From contig NZ_JAMXBE010000004.1 in NCBI RefSeq assembly GCF_024704835.1, positions 186,001 through 250,000 of the forward strand: a stretch of 64,000 nt of DNA. Direction: 5' to 3'. The notes beneath the pieces were generated by a model. It saw only the letters and a program-made list of their open reading frames with translations. It did not search any database and was not told where the DNA came from. The first letter of the stretch is position 1. Each line of letters begins with the position of its first letter. The position numbers and the translations under genes are program-made. Shown here piece by piece: positions 8,901 through 16,368 of the stretch. This DNA comes from Parapedobacter tibetensis. GTDB taxonomy: Bacteria > Bacteroidota > Bacteroidia > Sphingobacteriales > Sphingobacteriaceae.

Positions 8901-10185
8901 ACCCGATATCGCATTGATCCGCAAGTACCTCAACGGGGAGCTGAGCCCACGTGAGATGTATGAAATGGAGCGGCAGGCGCAGGACGACCCCCTGCTGATG
9001 GATATCATCATGGGCATGGAGCATGGCGAACTAGGAGAGCATGATGCCAATTTATCGGACATCCACAAGCGAATCGAACAGCGTGTAAAACAGGGAGGCA
9101 AAAAGGCAAACATGGTGTTATGGTGGCGTTGGGGAGCAGCCGCATCGGTTGTTTTCCTATTAGCCATAGGTGGTGCATTATGGTTGTTCCGCGAGCAGCC
9201 AACACCAATGGAAGAACGTATTGCGCAGCAGGCCCCGTTGCAAAAACAAGAAGAAACAGCTCCCGATACGCCAGCTGAAAAAGCCACCCGTGCCCCTGTT
9301 GCAGCTGAAAGCGAGGTTGCCGATAGTCCACAGGTACTGGCAGCACGACCAGCACCAAAACAATCAGAAGAATCCATTCCCCCATCCGCAGACACACGCT
9401 TAGCAAGCCGCAAGATGGCTGATACTTCACCTACGAGGTTGGCTGCTTTACGCCCCATGGAGCAAGTCCGGCTTCGCGGTGTGAATGACACGCTGGGCGA
9501 AGCACAGGTTGCAGATTACATGGCCCAAAAGAAAGAAAATGCTGTGGCTTACTTATCAGCCATCAACACACCCGACTCCCCAAATCTAACCGAGGCATTA
9601 ACAGGTCGCGTGGCCGGTGTATCCATAAGGGGAACCAAGGAACAGCCAGCCTTTACCGGAACTGTAGTGGACAGGGAAACGAATGAACCGTTAGCCGGAG
9701 CTACCATAAGGCTCCGCGATGGCAGCTATACCATCATGACCGATTCGACGGGTAAGTTTACCGTCGGCAGGGAAGCCAAGGCACAAATGGAAGCCATGAT
9801 GATTGGTTATAAAAGTCGGCAAATCAACCTAACCGATAATGATAGCCTCATCATCGGGTTGGAGTCGGATAAACAGACACTTAGTGAAGTAGTGGTAGTA
9901 GGCTACGATCCCATCAAGCAAAAGAAGAAAGCCGAACCAAGGATAGGCTGGGAAGCCTATAATCAATACCTCAAGGACCATGCGCGCAGCCATGATGACC
10001 AAAATGGCATTGTTAAGTTGGCCTTCATGTTGGATGCTGAAGGCAACCCCATCAATATCCGCATCGTGAACGGCCTTAACGACGACTTGGATCAACAAGC
10101 GATCCAACTGGTGCGCGATGGCTCAACGTGGGTGCTGGGCAATGACGAAAGCCAAGAAATCCAATTGAAAATTAGGTTCCATTGA
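8887..10185 (+). CDS. Membrane anti-sigma-like protein with carboxypeptidase-like and TonB C-terminal-like domains
   Basis: A 432-residue one-span membrane protein. The cytoplasmic part (about 1-75) reads ALIRKYLNGELSPREMYEME, typical of Bacteroidota anti-sigma factors. A membrane helix follows at about 78-102, then a Pro/Ala/Gln-rich periplasmic linker, a GRVAGV plug-like stretch, a CarboxypepD_reg-like domain (about 257-330), EVVVVGYD, and a TonB-C-like end (KLAFMLDAEGNPINIRIVNG). The gene overlaps the sigma gene by 14 bp, which supports the anti-sigma role. What the periplasmic domains sense is unknown; an envelope partner such as the divergent VWA protein is a guess. Confidence 0.8.
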   Translation: MKKHKPDIALIRKYLNGELSPREMYEMERQAQDDPLLMDIIMGMEHGELGEHDANLSDIHKRIEQRVKQGGKKANMVLWWRWGAAASVVFLLAIGGALWLFREQPTPMEERIAQQAPLQKQEETAPDTPAEKATRAPVAAESEVADSPQVLAARPAPKQSEESIPPSADTRLASRKMADTSPTRLAALRPMEQVRLRGVNDTLGEAQVADYMAQKKENAVAYLSAINTPDSPNLTEALTGRVAGVSIRGTKEQPAFTGTVVDRETNEPLAGATIRLRDGSYTIMTDSTGKFTVGREAKAQMEAMMIGYKSRQINLTDNDSLIIGLESDKQTLSEVVVVGYDPIKQKKKAEPRIGWEAYNQYLKDHARSHDDQNGIVKLAFMLDAEGNPINIRIVNGLNDDLDQQAIQLVRDGSTWVLGNDESQEIQLKIRFH

Positions 10186-10305
10186 GTAGCATATGTTCCG
10201 TTCACTCGCGATTTGTCCAAATTTGAACAAGCCTTTGATTTTAAGCCCACTCCATACGAGGAAGGCATCAAGGCGACGGCAACATGGTTTTTGCAAAACG
10301 ACTAA
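10186..10305 (+). pseudogene. Possible 3' remnant of an NAD-dependent epimerase gene
   Basis: Directly after the stop of the preceding gene, in the same frame, 39 codons read through to a stop at 10303-10305 and end FDFKPTPYEEGIKATATWF. Pro-rich TPxxEGIxxTxxWF tails are typical of NAD-dependent epimerase/dehydratase C-termini. There is no start codon or N-terminal part, so if real it is a deletion remnant. The match is by recall and short. Confidence 0.35.
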
Positions 10306-10317
10306 AAACATTTTTCG

Positions 10318-10347
10318 TTTGAAATCCTAAAAAAAACCTTATTTTTG
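10318..10347 (+). promoter_or_regulatory. Promoter of tRNA-Ser
   Basis: TTTG at 10318-10321 and TATTTTTG at 10340-10347, separated by 18 nt, match the Bacteroidota -33/-7 consensus. The mature tRNA starts 17 nt after the -7 element. Confidence 0.7.
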
Positions 10348-10364
10348 CGGGCCCAGAGACCCAA

Positions 10365-10455
10365 GGAGAGGTGTCAGAGTGGTCGAATGAGCACGCCTGG
10401 AAAGTGTGTATACGGGCTAACCGTATCGAGGGTTCGAATCCCTCCCTCTCCGCCA
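10365..10455 (+). tRNA. tRNA-Ser(GGA)
   Basis: A class II tRNA. Acceptor GGAGAGG pairs with CCTCTCC, the anticodon loop CTGGAAA gives GGA, there is a long variable arm, the T loop is TTCGAAT, and CCA is encoded at 10453-10455. Confidence 0.96.
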
Positions 10456-10467
10456 AGCAATCAATGT

Positions 10468-10493
10468 CCCCGCCCTATAGGCGGGGCATTTTT
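10468..10493 (+). terminator. Intrinsic terminator after tRNA-Ser
   Basis: CCCCGCC and GGCGGGG arms around a 5-nt loop, followed by CA and five T residues. Confidence 0.85.
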
Positions 10494-10647
10494 GTTTTGG
10501 AGCAAGGCCAAGCGTTAACTTGAGCTAATCCCGACCACGTTTACCAAGCACCAGCTTCGGAAAAGCGGAAGAACTAAAAAAGAAGTAAACGGAAACGAGC
10601 GGCTTCTTTTGCTTGAACAGCTTCCCCATTTTATTTTCGTCTACTTT

Positions 10648-11391
10648 TTAATACAGACCAACTAACGAATTTTCGGCCTTGATGCCTGTTACCAAGCCTT
10701 CTACTTTTCTATAACCAACTGAATATAAAATCCCAGCCATACTGATTCTTTTTACACCACAGGTGGCGAGTAAAGGAACGGAGGAGAGTTTGGAGACACC
10801 CACTACATTTAAGGGCAGTGAAATGGCGGAGACAATTTCTTTGATTGTTTCTGTATCCTGCACACCGGTAACAAATAAACCATCAGCACCCGCATCCTTA
10901 TAGAGCCCGGCCCTAACTATGATCGTTTCCACAGGATTGGGCCGTTTCATGAGAATGACGTCGGTCCTGGCATTGATAAACAATTGTTGGTTGGTCTGCT
11001 GTAGATAGTTCCTTATGGCGTGCAATTTTCTAAGGAAGATATCTTCACCCTGATTGTCTTCCAGATTAATGCCCACTGCACCTGTATCGATTATCTGTTG
11101 GATGTGCTGATTCAAAATCTTGAGGTTATCGCTATATCCCCGTTCCATATCGATTGATAATGGAATGCTGGTTACGGCCTTTATCCGCTGCACCATATAA
11201 AGCAGTTCAGCAAAGGGTATATGCTCTCCATCCTTATAACCCAGCGAATCCGCTATAGCCCCACTTGAGGTAGCTATAGCATCGAATCCTACTTTCTCTA
11301 TAATCTGGGCACTTCTGGCATTCCAGACATTAGCGATCACTAAGGGGTGCTCCCGATGATGGAGATCGTAAAATGTTTGATAATGATTCAT
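10648..11391 (-). CDS. Isocitrate lyase/PEP mutase superfamily protein
   Basis: A 247-residue TIM-barrel protein of the PEP mutase/2-methylisocitrate lyase superfamily. Seen: PLVIANVWNARSAQIIEKVGF at the N-terminus, IDMERGY at the Mg-site strand, GAVGINLEDNQ, and INARTDV, the conserved order for the COG2513 group. These enzymes cleave or form C-C or C-P bonds next to a carboxylate. The canonical KRCGH lyase loop is not seen (the region reads NQGEDIFLRKLH), so the reaction is open. It lies 20 bp downstream of an SRPBCC gene and presumably shares its transcript. Confidence 0.85.
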   Translation of the reverse strand: MNHYQTFYDLHHREHPLVIANVWNARSAQIIEKVGFDAIATSSGAIADSLGYKDGEHIPFAELLYMVQRIKAVTSIPLSIDMERGYSDNLKILNQHIQQIIDTGAVGINLEDNQGEDIFLRKLHAIRNYLQQTNQQLFINARTDVILMKRPNPVETIIVRAGLYKDAGADGLFVTGVQDTETIKEIVSAISLPLNVVGVSKLSSVPLLATCGVKRISMAGILYSVGYRKVEGLVTGIKAENSLVGLY

Positions 11392-11411
11392 GTTGTTTTT
11401 AAATCTAAAAG

Positions 11412-11855
11412 TTAATAAGGAAAATCGGGGGTTCCGATGCCTGTGGTTATCAGATTTTTCAAGCTAATATTGATATAACCGGCCCACCCCTTGGAACAGC
11501 CCTGGAAGCACGAAAATTGCGGAACCAAGCCACTATGTATGAATCGTAACTTTGTTTGAGTACCACTGCGAGAAATTTCAAAGTTAACCGTCGTGCCAGT
11601 CCATTCGTACTGGTCTTCGTTCCACGGCATGTAGCTACCGCTAACCTGCCACCCCACTTTCTGATCGGGAACAGTTTCAATAATTCTAAGTGCCCACCAA
11701 TGTGACCCGAAATCAACCATAAATTCATCATGGAGATTGACAGTGTTTCCCTTGGTGGTTGCCGACCACCAAGCCCGAACATTATTAACAGCATTGAATA
11801 CTTCTTGAGGCGATTGATCAACCAAAATTGTTGTGCTGAAATCTTGATTTTCCAT
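11412..11855 (-). CDS. SRPBCC (AHSA1-like, START-fold) domain protein
   Basis: A 147-residue soluble protein with the opening FSTTILVDQSPQEVFNAVNNVRAWWS and later GTTVNFEISRSGTQTKLRFIHSGL, characteristic of the START/AHSA1 ligand-binding fold in Bacteroidota. No enzyme residues can be assigned. It sits between the deleted SDR gene and the PEP-mutase-family gene, spaced about 20 bp from each, so the three formed an operon. Confidence 0.82.
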   Translation of the reverse strand: MENQDFSTTILVDQSPQEVFNAVNNVRAWWSATTKGNTVNLHDEFMVDFGSHWWALRIIETVPDQKVGWQVSGSYMPWNEDQYEWTGTTVNFEISRSGTQTKLRFIHSGLVPQFSCFQGCSKGWAGYINISLKNLITTGIGTPDFPY

Positions 11856-11875
11856 AATAGTTAGTATTATCCGGT

Positions 11876-12027
11876 CTAATTGACAATTATTCCGGCGGTT
11901 AAATTTAAAATGGTTCCGGTAATGGCCTTACCAAAAACACTGCTGCTTTTGCTAGGTCATTAATGGAGGTGAGATGTTTCGTATGAGTCTTACTTTCCAT
12001 GGCTACTTTTTCTTTTAATCTATCCAT
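11876..12027 (-). pseudogene. Short-chain dehydrogenase gene with a large internal deletion and frameshift
   Basis: On the minus strand the frame starts MDRLKEKVA, the first residues of a typical SDR (MxxLxGKVA before TGGxxGIG), then jumps to SINDLAKAAVF and, after a frame change, ends KAITGTILNLTAGIIVN, an SDR C-terminus. The whole Rossmann core and catalytic YxxxK are gone. About 150 bp remain of a usual 750. The promoter and the downstream operon genes are intact. Confidence 0.7.
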
Positions 12028-12055
12028 ATTGACTAATTGAGATAAAAAAACATTA

Positions 12056-12063
12056 CAAAAGTA
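12056..12063 (-). promoter_or_regulatory. -7 element TACTTTTG for the SDR-remnant/SRPBCC/PEP-mutase operon
   Basis: Read on the minus strand, TACTTTTG fits TAnnTTTG and lies 28 nt before the old SDR start codon at 12027. Confidence 0.5.
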
Positions 12064-12184
12064 TAGTGAAACAATGATCTTGAAAGGGGGATAATAAGAC
12101 AATTTGACGGGCTGATTTAGACAGGTGTAATAGTAACTTTGCAGAAAAAACCTAATGAAGCATATTTAAACATTCCAATATAGG

Positions 12185-12230
12185 TTCTATGCTGAAAAAC
12201 TCACCGGTAAAGTTGTTTTTCAGCATAGAA
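12185..12230. repeat. Inverted repeat with 16-bp perfect arms
   Basis: Arms 12185-12200 (TTCTATGCTGAAAAAC) and 12215-12230 are exact reverse complements around a 14-nt loop. The repeat sits alone in the 330-bp stretch 12028-12357, which otherwise holds only the minus-strand promoter and a plus-strand TAACTTTG at 12134-12141. It could be the transcription terminator of the minus-strand lipoprotein cluster that ends at 12358 (the loop side lacks a long T run) or the stem of a small RNA. Confidence 0.75.
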
Positions 12231-12357
12231 GACAGCCCCTTTTGGTTTTTATCGTTGGGAAGCATTAGCTTCAGCATAAGCAGAAAAAGCAATAAGCGGA
12301 GCAAATGGCTTCATTTGGCCCGAAGCCTCCTCCACAAAGGGTAGCCTTCATGGCTAA

Positions 12358-13680
12358 TCAGAAAATGAAATTCGTCCAACCAATCATCCAATCGCTATGC
12401 CTTTCCGGCAATGCCCCAATAGCGTCTGTGCCATCAAAGGCCAATGTAACCGGTGAATTGGGAGCATTGTACCAGGGTTGCCCCATCCCGAGTCTGGAAG
12501 CCTTTGCTGCCACGCTGAACGTGCTTCGTCTGCCCCAGTATTCACCTACCTGCCAAGTAATGGCATCCCTGAGTCCGTGCACAACTACGTCCGTCAGTGT
12601 GGAACCATCCGCATCCGTATTTTCATCGAATACCATACCTTTCGGGTATCCAGTAATGATGGAGTTCTCCAGTTTCAGTGCGGCACCGTTCCGCAGCGCA
12701 ATGCCGTGGCCCAAACCGGGATCCATGGTACCCAGCATCTCCGTGCCGATAACGGTGAAGTGCATCAGCACGGGGTGAGTCCTTGGCTCGGCATCATAGC
12801 GATCTGCATGGTTATCCAACTCGATACCGTGGGCGTCTGGAAGACCGGTCACGCTGTTCATCGAATGCCCGCTATTACAGTCGGCCACGGCCAGGGCATA
12901 GCGGATGGTGCCGCGGTAGCCGCTGTCAAAATCGAACTGGTCATCCCGCGAAGCAAGGGCCACTAAGTGCGAAGCATTGACCGTTCCTCCGAAAAACTCG
13001 AACCCGTCATCCAGCGCATAGGATACCTGGATGTGGTCGACAGTGGTACTCCTACCCACACCGCCCAAGGTCAGCGCATTCACTTCATTGTCGAGGGATT
13101 TATCAAAACCGGCATATTCAATTCGCACATACCGGATGACACCTCGGTCGTCGTTCTCATCGCGGCCGCCATAGCGGAAAGCCGGCTCATCGGGCAACCC
13201 TTCTACGGCCCGTTCGCCTCCGGGGTCGTTGATGGGTGCATTTCCAAGGATTACCAGGCCTCCAAAATCCCCCGACGAACCTACGGTATAGGGGTCACCA
13301 TCCAGCAGGTAACGACTGGTCATCACAATGGGTGCGTCGCCAGTGCCAATCGCATGGATGCGGCCGTCACGAGCAACCACCAGCACGCCTTTGGGTTCAC
13401 CGGGGGTTTGGATGGTCGATTTGATGTGAGTACCTGATTCGATGGTCAGCGTTGCACCCATCCGCACAGTAACCACCCCATCTATTTCCCAGACATGCGC
13501 CGCATCCCAGGTCATGTTGCCGGTAATATCTCCGCTTATCGTCACCACGGGCAGCGCCAATGCGGCATAATCGGGTGCCGCAGGGCTGTACGGATCGAGC
13601 GGAAATTGCTCAACTTCTTCGCAGGCCGCGAGCCAAAGCATGGCAAATGGGATTATGAACAGAATGGGATGTCGGGACAT
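12358..13680 (-). CDS. Asp-rich beta-helix-like lipoprotein, paralog 1 of 3
   Basis: A 440-residue exported lipoprotein (lipobox LAAC, Cys at about 20). The body has the parallel-beta-helix style of short Gly/Val/Asp-rich repeats: TLTIESGTHI, FGGLVILG, LTLGGVGRSTTVDHIQVSYALDDGFEFFGG, then DDQFDFDSGYRGTIRYALAV. The acidic DDxFDFD segment could hold Ca2+ (inference). Two paralogs follow upstream on the same strand; this one is the most divergent and lacks their Ser/Gly/Asn-rich insert and their C-terminal Cys pair. It is downstream of an ECF sigma/FecR/TonB-receptor module. Such proteins are often labelled hypothetical or, wrongly, multidrug transporter. Confidence 0.75.
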   Translation of the reverse strand: MSRHPILFIIPFAMLWLAACEEVEQFPLDPYSPAAPDYAALALPVVTISGDITGNMTWDAAHVWEIDGVVTVRMGATLTIESGTHIKSTIQTPGEPKGVLVVARDGRIHAIGTGDAPIVMTSRYLLDGDPYTVGSSGDFGGLVILGNAPINDPGGERAVEGLPDEPAFRYGGRDENDDRGVIRYVRIEYAGFDKSLDNEVNALTLGGVGRSTTVDHIQVSYALDDGFEFFGGTVNASHLVALASRDDQFDFDSGYRGTIRYALAVADCNSGHSMNSVTGLPDAHGIELDNHADRYDAEPRTHPVLMHFTVIGTEMLGTMDPGLGHGIALRNGAALKLENSIITGYPKGMVFDENTDADGSTLTDVVVHGLRDAITWQVGEYWGRRSTFSVAAKASRLGMGQPWYNAPNSPVTLAFDGTDAIGALPERHSDWMIGWTNFIF

Positions 13681-13836
13681 TTTATTGTTTATGATGACTT
13701 AGCTTCCTGCTCGATGTAGGTCAGCCAGTCTGGGGTCAATGCTTCTTCCGATGCGAATAAGATTTTGGACACGGTACTTCTTCTCAATTTGTTTTAAAGG
13801 AATCGTATAGGAGAATGAATTGATTATCGAAACTGA

Positions 13837-15303
13837 CTAGTTACAGCAGAACTCTGGATTGAAGTCCGTCCAGCCTGCTGTCCAGATGGTTCCGCCACTT
13901 GGCTGAAACGCACCTTTATAGGTTGTTGTTCCGTTTCCAAATGCAGGAGATCCTCCGTTACGAGGCAATAAATATGCTGGATTATAGGAAGCAGCGTTCG
14001 AACAGTTGTAGAAAGGCGTTCCACCAAGTGGGTGTCCCAATTGCAGATAATTATTAGCTGTACTCGTTCCCTGATTGATAATGTTTCCCACCCATGTTGA
14101 TGGAGGATTAGGTGGAGTTGGTGAAGCTGGGAGATGATCATCGGCAAACCCGAGAAGTACATTATTGCTGAATATGCTTCCAGTTGATGACGTACCTACG
14201 AAATCAGCACCAGTAGGAAATCCTCCAATAATTGAATATTGAATATCCAAAGAGGTACCCCTTCTCCAACGATTTCCTCTGAGCAGGTCACTTGAAGTGG
14301 TATTATACCCCAATAACGTGAAGTGGCGCAATGTTGGCCCCGTCAATGGAGTAGCTCCTGATCCAGAGCCATCATTGTCTGACTCGATACCATTGGAATC
14401 TGAGTTTCCACCACTGGTACTGTGAGTCGAATTGGGATCTTTCAGACCAATGGCGTAATCAATCGTTCCATTATAACCAAAGTCAAAATCGAAGTCGTCA
14501 TCACTCGTACCGATGGCTACCAAGTGATCGGCATTCACCGTGCCTCCGAAGAAGGCAAAAGCATCGGTCGAACTATAAGATACCTGAATGTGGGATAGTG
14601 TGGTACCCGAACCCACTCCTCCCAGTGTCAAACCACTTAGAACATTGGTTTCCGTTAACTTATCACCAGGAAATTCGATCCTGACATATTTAAGAATCCC
14701 TGAATTATCATTGTTAATATTGTTTGACACGCCACCGTATGTTATATCAGCTCCAGCCGGTTGTGCAATTCCATCAATTCGTACAGAAAAGGTTCTATTT
14801 GTAGAGGCCCTTCCGATGATGACAATACCCCCAAAACTTCCTGCTGTATTGCAAGAATTGCTTTTGCAGCCTACTCGCTGCGGAGTAGTAAATACAATAG
14901 GCTCATTAGGAGTTCCTTCGGCAATAAGTTTCGCCGTTCTGGGTACGACCAATACACCAGCCATATCTTGAGGACCATATAATGGATCGTCATAACGCTT
15001 AGTTGCCCCCGTTACCACTATAGTTCCGGGAGCGATAGTCAGCGTTTGTCCGGGACGAACATAAGAAATCCCGTCCAAAAGCCAATTATTGGTGTTTGAA
15101 AGCGAGCTTATCGTAATAAGACCATTCGCATCTACGGGGATAGGAACACAGGGCCGTCCATTGCTCAATGCGCCGGCTGTAGTTGACCGGTTGAAGTCTC
15201 CACTGTCATGGAGTTTATTCTTTTTACAACAGGTAAATCCAATTGTCGTGATAATTGCAAAACATGCTATTAATCCGATCCGTTTGAGAGTTTCTTTAAA
15301 CAT
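13837..15303 (-). CDS. Asp-rich beta-helix-like lipoprotein, paralog 2 of 3
   Basis: A 488-residue exported lipoprotein (lipobox GFTC, Cys about 25). Domains follow paralog 3 closely along the whole length: GRPCVPIPVDANGLITISSL, the beta-helix repeats, LTLGGVGSGTTLSHIQVSYS, the acidic SDDDFDFDFGY block, a Ser/Gly/Asn-rich insert (STHSTSGGNSDSNG), and the end DFNPEFCCN. Two Cys near residues 165-170 and the terminal CC could form disulfides. In the part encoding the insert it is identical in DNA to paralog 3 for 53 bp. Function unknown; a surface partner of the TonB receptor encoded upstream is the best guess. Confidence 0.77.
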   Translation of the reverse strand: MFKETLKRIGLIACFAIITTIGFTCCKKNKLHDSGDFNRSTTAGALSNGRPCVPIPVDANGLITISSLSNTNNWLLDGISYVRPGQTLTIAPGTIVVTGATKRYDDPLYGPQDMAGVLVVPRTAKLIAEGTPNEPIVFTTPQRVGCKSNSCNTAGSFGGIVIIGRASTNRTFSVRIDGIAQPAGADITYGGVSNNINNDNSGILKYVRIEFPGDKLTETNVLSGLTLGGVGSGTTLSHIQVSYSSTDAFAFFGGTVNADHLVAIGTSDDDFDFDFGYNGTIDYAIGLKDPNSTHSTSGGNSDSNGIESDNDGSGSGATPLTGPTLRHFTLLGYNTTSSDLLRGNRWRRGTSLDIQYSIIGGFPTGADFVGTSSTGSIFSNNVLLGFADDHLPASPTPPNPPSTWVGNIINQGTSTANNYLQLGHPLGGTPFYNCSNAASYNPAYLLPRNGGSPAFGNGTTTYKGAFQPSGGTIWTAGWTDFNPEFCCN

Positions 15304-15439
15304 AAGTTTTAATTTTAAAATTATTTATAAATATACTTCTGCATCATTTGTTCGTACAAACCATACCGTCGTCAGGATGAATAGGAGCCATGTATAATTC
15401 AATTTCTGTTACTTTATTATCATATATAGCAAGTGTCAA

Positions 15440-16270
15440 TTAATCGCTAAACAGAACCTTTGGCTCAATATCATAATACGTTCCTCCGTAAGCTAAATGC
15501 TCCTCAGACTCACCCCATTGTTCATAGGGAATTAGATACACGGTAAATACGGCTTTTTGTGCATTTGGATATTCAAATTCAGGAAAGAAAGCAAAACTTG
15601 ATATATACAGCCGTCCTCCGTGGTTTAGGACATCCATGCCTGTATTAGAATCCCTGAAGGCAAATAGAATACTTCCGGTGAAGTCACCACCAGTCGGTTT
15701 GGGAATCAACCGATACGATTCATCACCCAAGTTCCGTCCAACGTCTTCAAGCATTGCCAATTCTTCATATGACAACTCAAATGTCTCCAAATTGAATTTC
15801 TCACCCATTACAATGATATCGATTTTTTCAAAGGGCAATAGATCAAATGAATAATTGGCCAGCTTCATTTTGTAAAATCCTTCAGGTGCGGCCTCTTCAT
15901 CGGCTTGTTCATTGGGATCGAGAAATGCCACTGGGGCGTCGATTGTTGGTTGGAATACCAGAAAGGTTTCTGGATGGGATGCAATCACTTGTACCGTTTT
16001 CTCCCCCAAGACTTTGCCGGTCCTTTTATTATAAAACTCAAAGCTTGCTTCCCCTTCTGGAACCTTTACCATGCCTGTGCCTCCTTGCCAAGCTATTGGC
16101 TCCCCTTTATATTTTATACTCAAATCAGTATTCAATACACTTTGGTTCTGGAAATACACATTGCCAAATGTGACAAACCCATCTTCGTAGTTCTGTTTTT
16201 GACAGGAATAGAAACTAACGACGCAGCAAAGAATCCAGAAACCACCAAACATGTAAAATCTTTTTTTCAT
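15440..16270 (-). CDS. Lipoprotein of unknown function between two paralogs
   Basis: A 276-residue protein with a signal peptide and lipobox (SFYSC, Cys about 23). I do not recognise the family. It reads as a beta-rich protein: FGNVYFQNQSVLNTDLSIKY near the N-terminus, an Ig-like stretch (VKVPEGEASFEFYNKRTGK), and an acidic middle (DPNEQADEEAAPEGF). It lies within the minus-strand cluster between paralogs 2 and 3 and is probably exported to the same surface complex. DUF4397-like or carbohydrate-binding folds are possible but not shown. Confidence 0.7.
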   Translation of the reverse strand: MKKRFYMFGGFWILCCVVSFYSCQKQNYEDGFVTFGNVYFQNQSVLNTDLSIKYKGEPIAWQGGTGMVKVPEGEASFEFYNKRTGKVLGEKTVQVIASHPETFLVFQPTIDAPVAFLDPNEQADEEAAPEGFYKMKLANYSFDLLPFEKIDIIVMGEKFNLETFELSYEELAMLEDVGRNLGDESYRLIPKPTGGDFTGSILFAFRDSNTGMDVLNHGGRLYISSFAFFPEFEYPNAQKAVFTVYLIPYEQWGESEEHLAYGGTYYDIEPKVLFSD

Positions 16271-16368
16271 TTCTTTATTTCAGTTATTATATAACCAAGG
16301 TGGCCCATTGTGCCACCTTGGTCTATCATTTAAATTACATTACCAATGCACGTACATGCTTTTGTTTT

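Noticed and set aside
10268-10456. Minus-strand frame reading MAEREGFEPSIRLARIH across tRNA-Ser
   Set aside because: This is the well-known false peptide read antisense through tRNA-Ser genes; the tRNA is certain.
12305-13437. Plus-strand frames of 150-160 codons opposite lipoprotein paralog 1
   Set aside because: Antisense shadows of a gene with lipobox and paralogs.
13720-13800. Minus-strand 28-codon frame with a GTG start (SKILFASEEALTPDWLTYIE) between paralogs 1 and 2
   Set aside because: Short, no Shine-Dalgarno, no match recalled; could be a gene remnant but not supported.
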